This document shows, one piece after another, positions 27,011 to 27,049 of a stretch of 27,049 nucleotides of DNA. The DNA is taken from positions 1 to 27,049 of IMG/VR virus record IMGVR_UViG_3300025687_000263; one strand, given 5' to 3'. The notes beneath the pieces are model-generated. The model did no database searches and had not been told where the DNA came from. It worked only from the letters and a program-made list of their open reading frames with translations. The translations under genes were made by a program, and so were the position numbers. Every line of letters begins with the position of its first letter. Position 1 is the stretch's first letter. Origin of the DNA: a virus.

Positions 27011-27049
27011 GACTTCTAATCAGTAGGTTTCAGGTTCAAGTCCTGATGG
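27011..27049 (+). other. Attachment site: 3' part of a tRNA-Arg(TCT)-like gene
   Basis: The stretch has an anticodon loop CTTCTAA (27013-27019, anticodon TCT), a five-base variable loop, and a perfect T-arm TCAGG-TTCAAGT-CCTGA (27030-27046), then runs off the window in the acceptor stem. The 5' side of the anticodon stem (TGTGA) no longer pairs fully with the 3' side, so tRNA identity begins around 27011. Phages that integrate into tRNA genes carry just such a 3' part next to int. Confidence 0.75.

Overview
The window looks like most of a temperate, probably short-tailed (podovirus-like) bacteriophage genome or prophage. At its right edge are a tyrosine integrase and a tRNA-Arg(TCT)-like 3' half that serves as attachment site. 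Base composition is close to balanced. TTG and GTG starts behind strong Shine-Dalgarno (SD) sequences are common, and most genes are coupled by ATGA, TAATG or TGATG overlaps. Several tiny lysine-rich proteins beside the portal gene are of a kind I associate with marine phages, so a marine proteobacterial host is my inference. The host cannot be named from this sequence.

Right to left: integrase and a self-cleaving S24/CI-like repressor read rightward (25.3-27.0 kb). A divergent control region (about 25.08-25.31 kb) has a consensus sigma70-type leftward promoter, flanking operator-like inverted repeats and a strongly structured leader RNA. Nearly everything else reads leftward. The early replication and recombination block (19.5-25.1 kb) has Cys-pair proteins, a Sak4/AAA_24-like recombination ATPase, a MUG113/T5orf172 GIY-YIG-like protein, a DUF669-like protein, a ribbon-helix-helix protein and a RepA-type helicase. 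A set of GTTAAACA repeats beside a cruciform is a candidate origin. A small-terminase-like gene follows. Next comes a non-coding junction (18.26-18.68 kb), then a second recombination group: a tandem Cys-module protein, a PD-(D/E)XK-like protein, a YqaJ/lambda-type exonuclease and a RusA resolvase. The late block (15.1-0.2 kb) runs large terminase, small basic proteins, portal, an unidentified 801-residue protein, scaffold, SU10-type major capsid protein, adaptor, three tail proteins sharing one N-terminal module, and a C-type-lectin receptor-binding protein.

The most notable system is at the left edge, a diversity-generating retroelement (DGR). The last 119 bp of the receptor-binding gene (VR, 234-352) align without gaps to a second copy just downstream (TR, 60-178). 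Of 29 mismatches, 25 fall where the template has adenine on the coding strand. Read in the VR frame, TR is full of AAC/AAT codons, as expected of a DGR template. The reverse transcriptase is not in the window and should lie just beyond coordinate 1. No lysis genes or DNA polymerase were recognised either.

Other points of interest are a dnaX-like -1 frameshift signal leading into the Sak4 gene, a three-way-junction leader RNA whose loop could pair with the ribosome binding site, a lone rightward gene inside the leftward late operon, the candidate iteron origin, and a large apparent excess of the palindrome GAGCTC.
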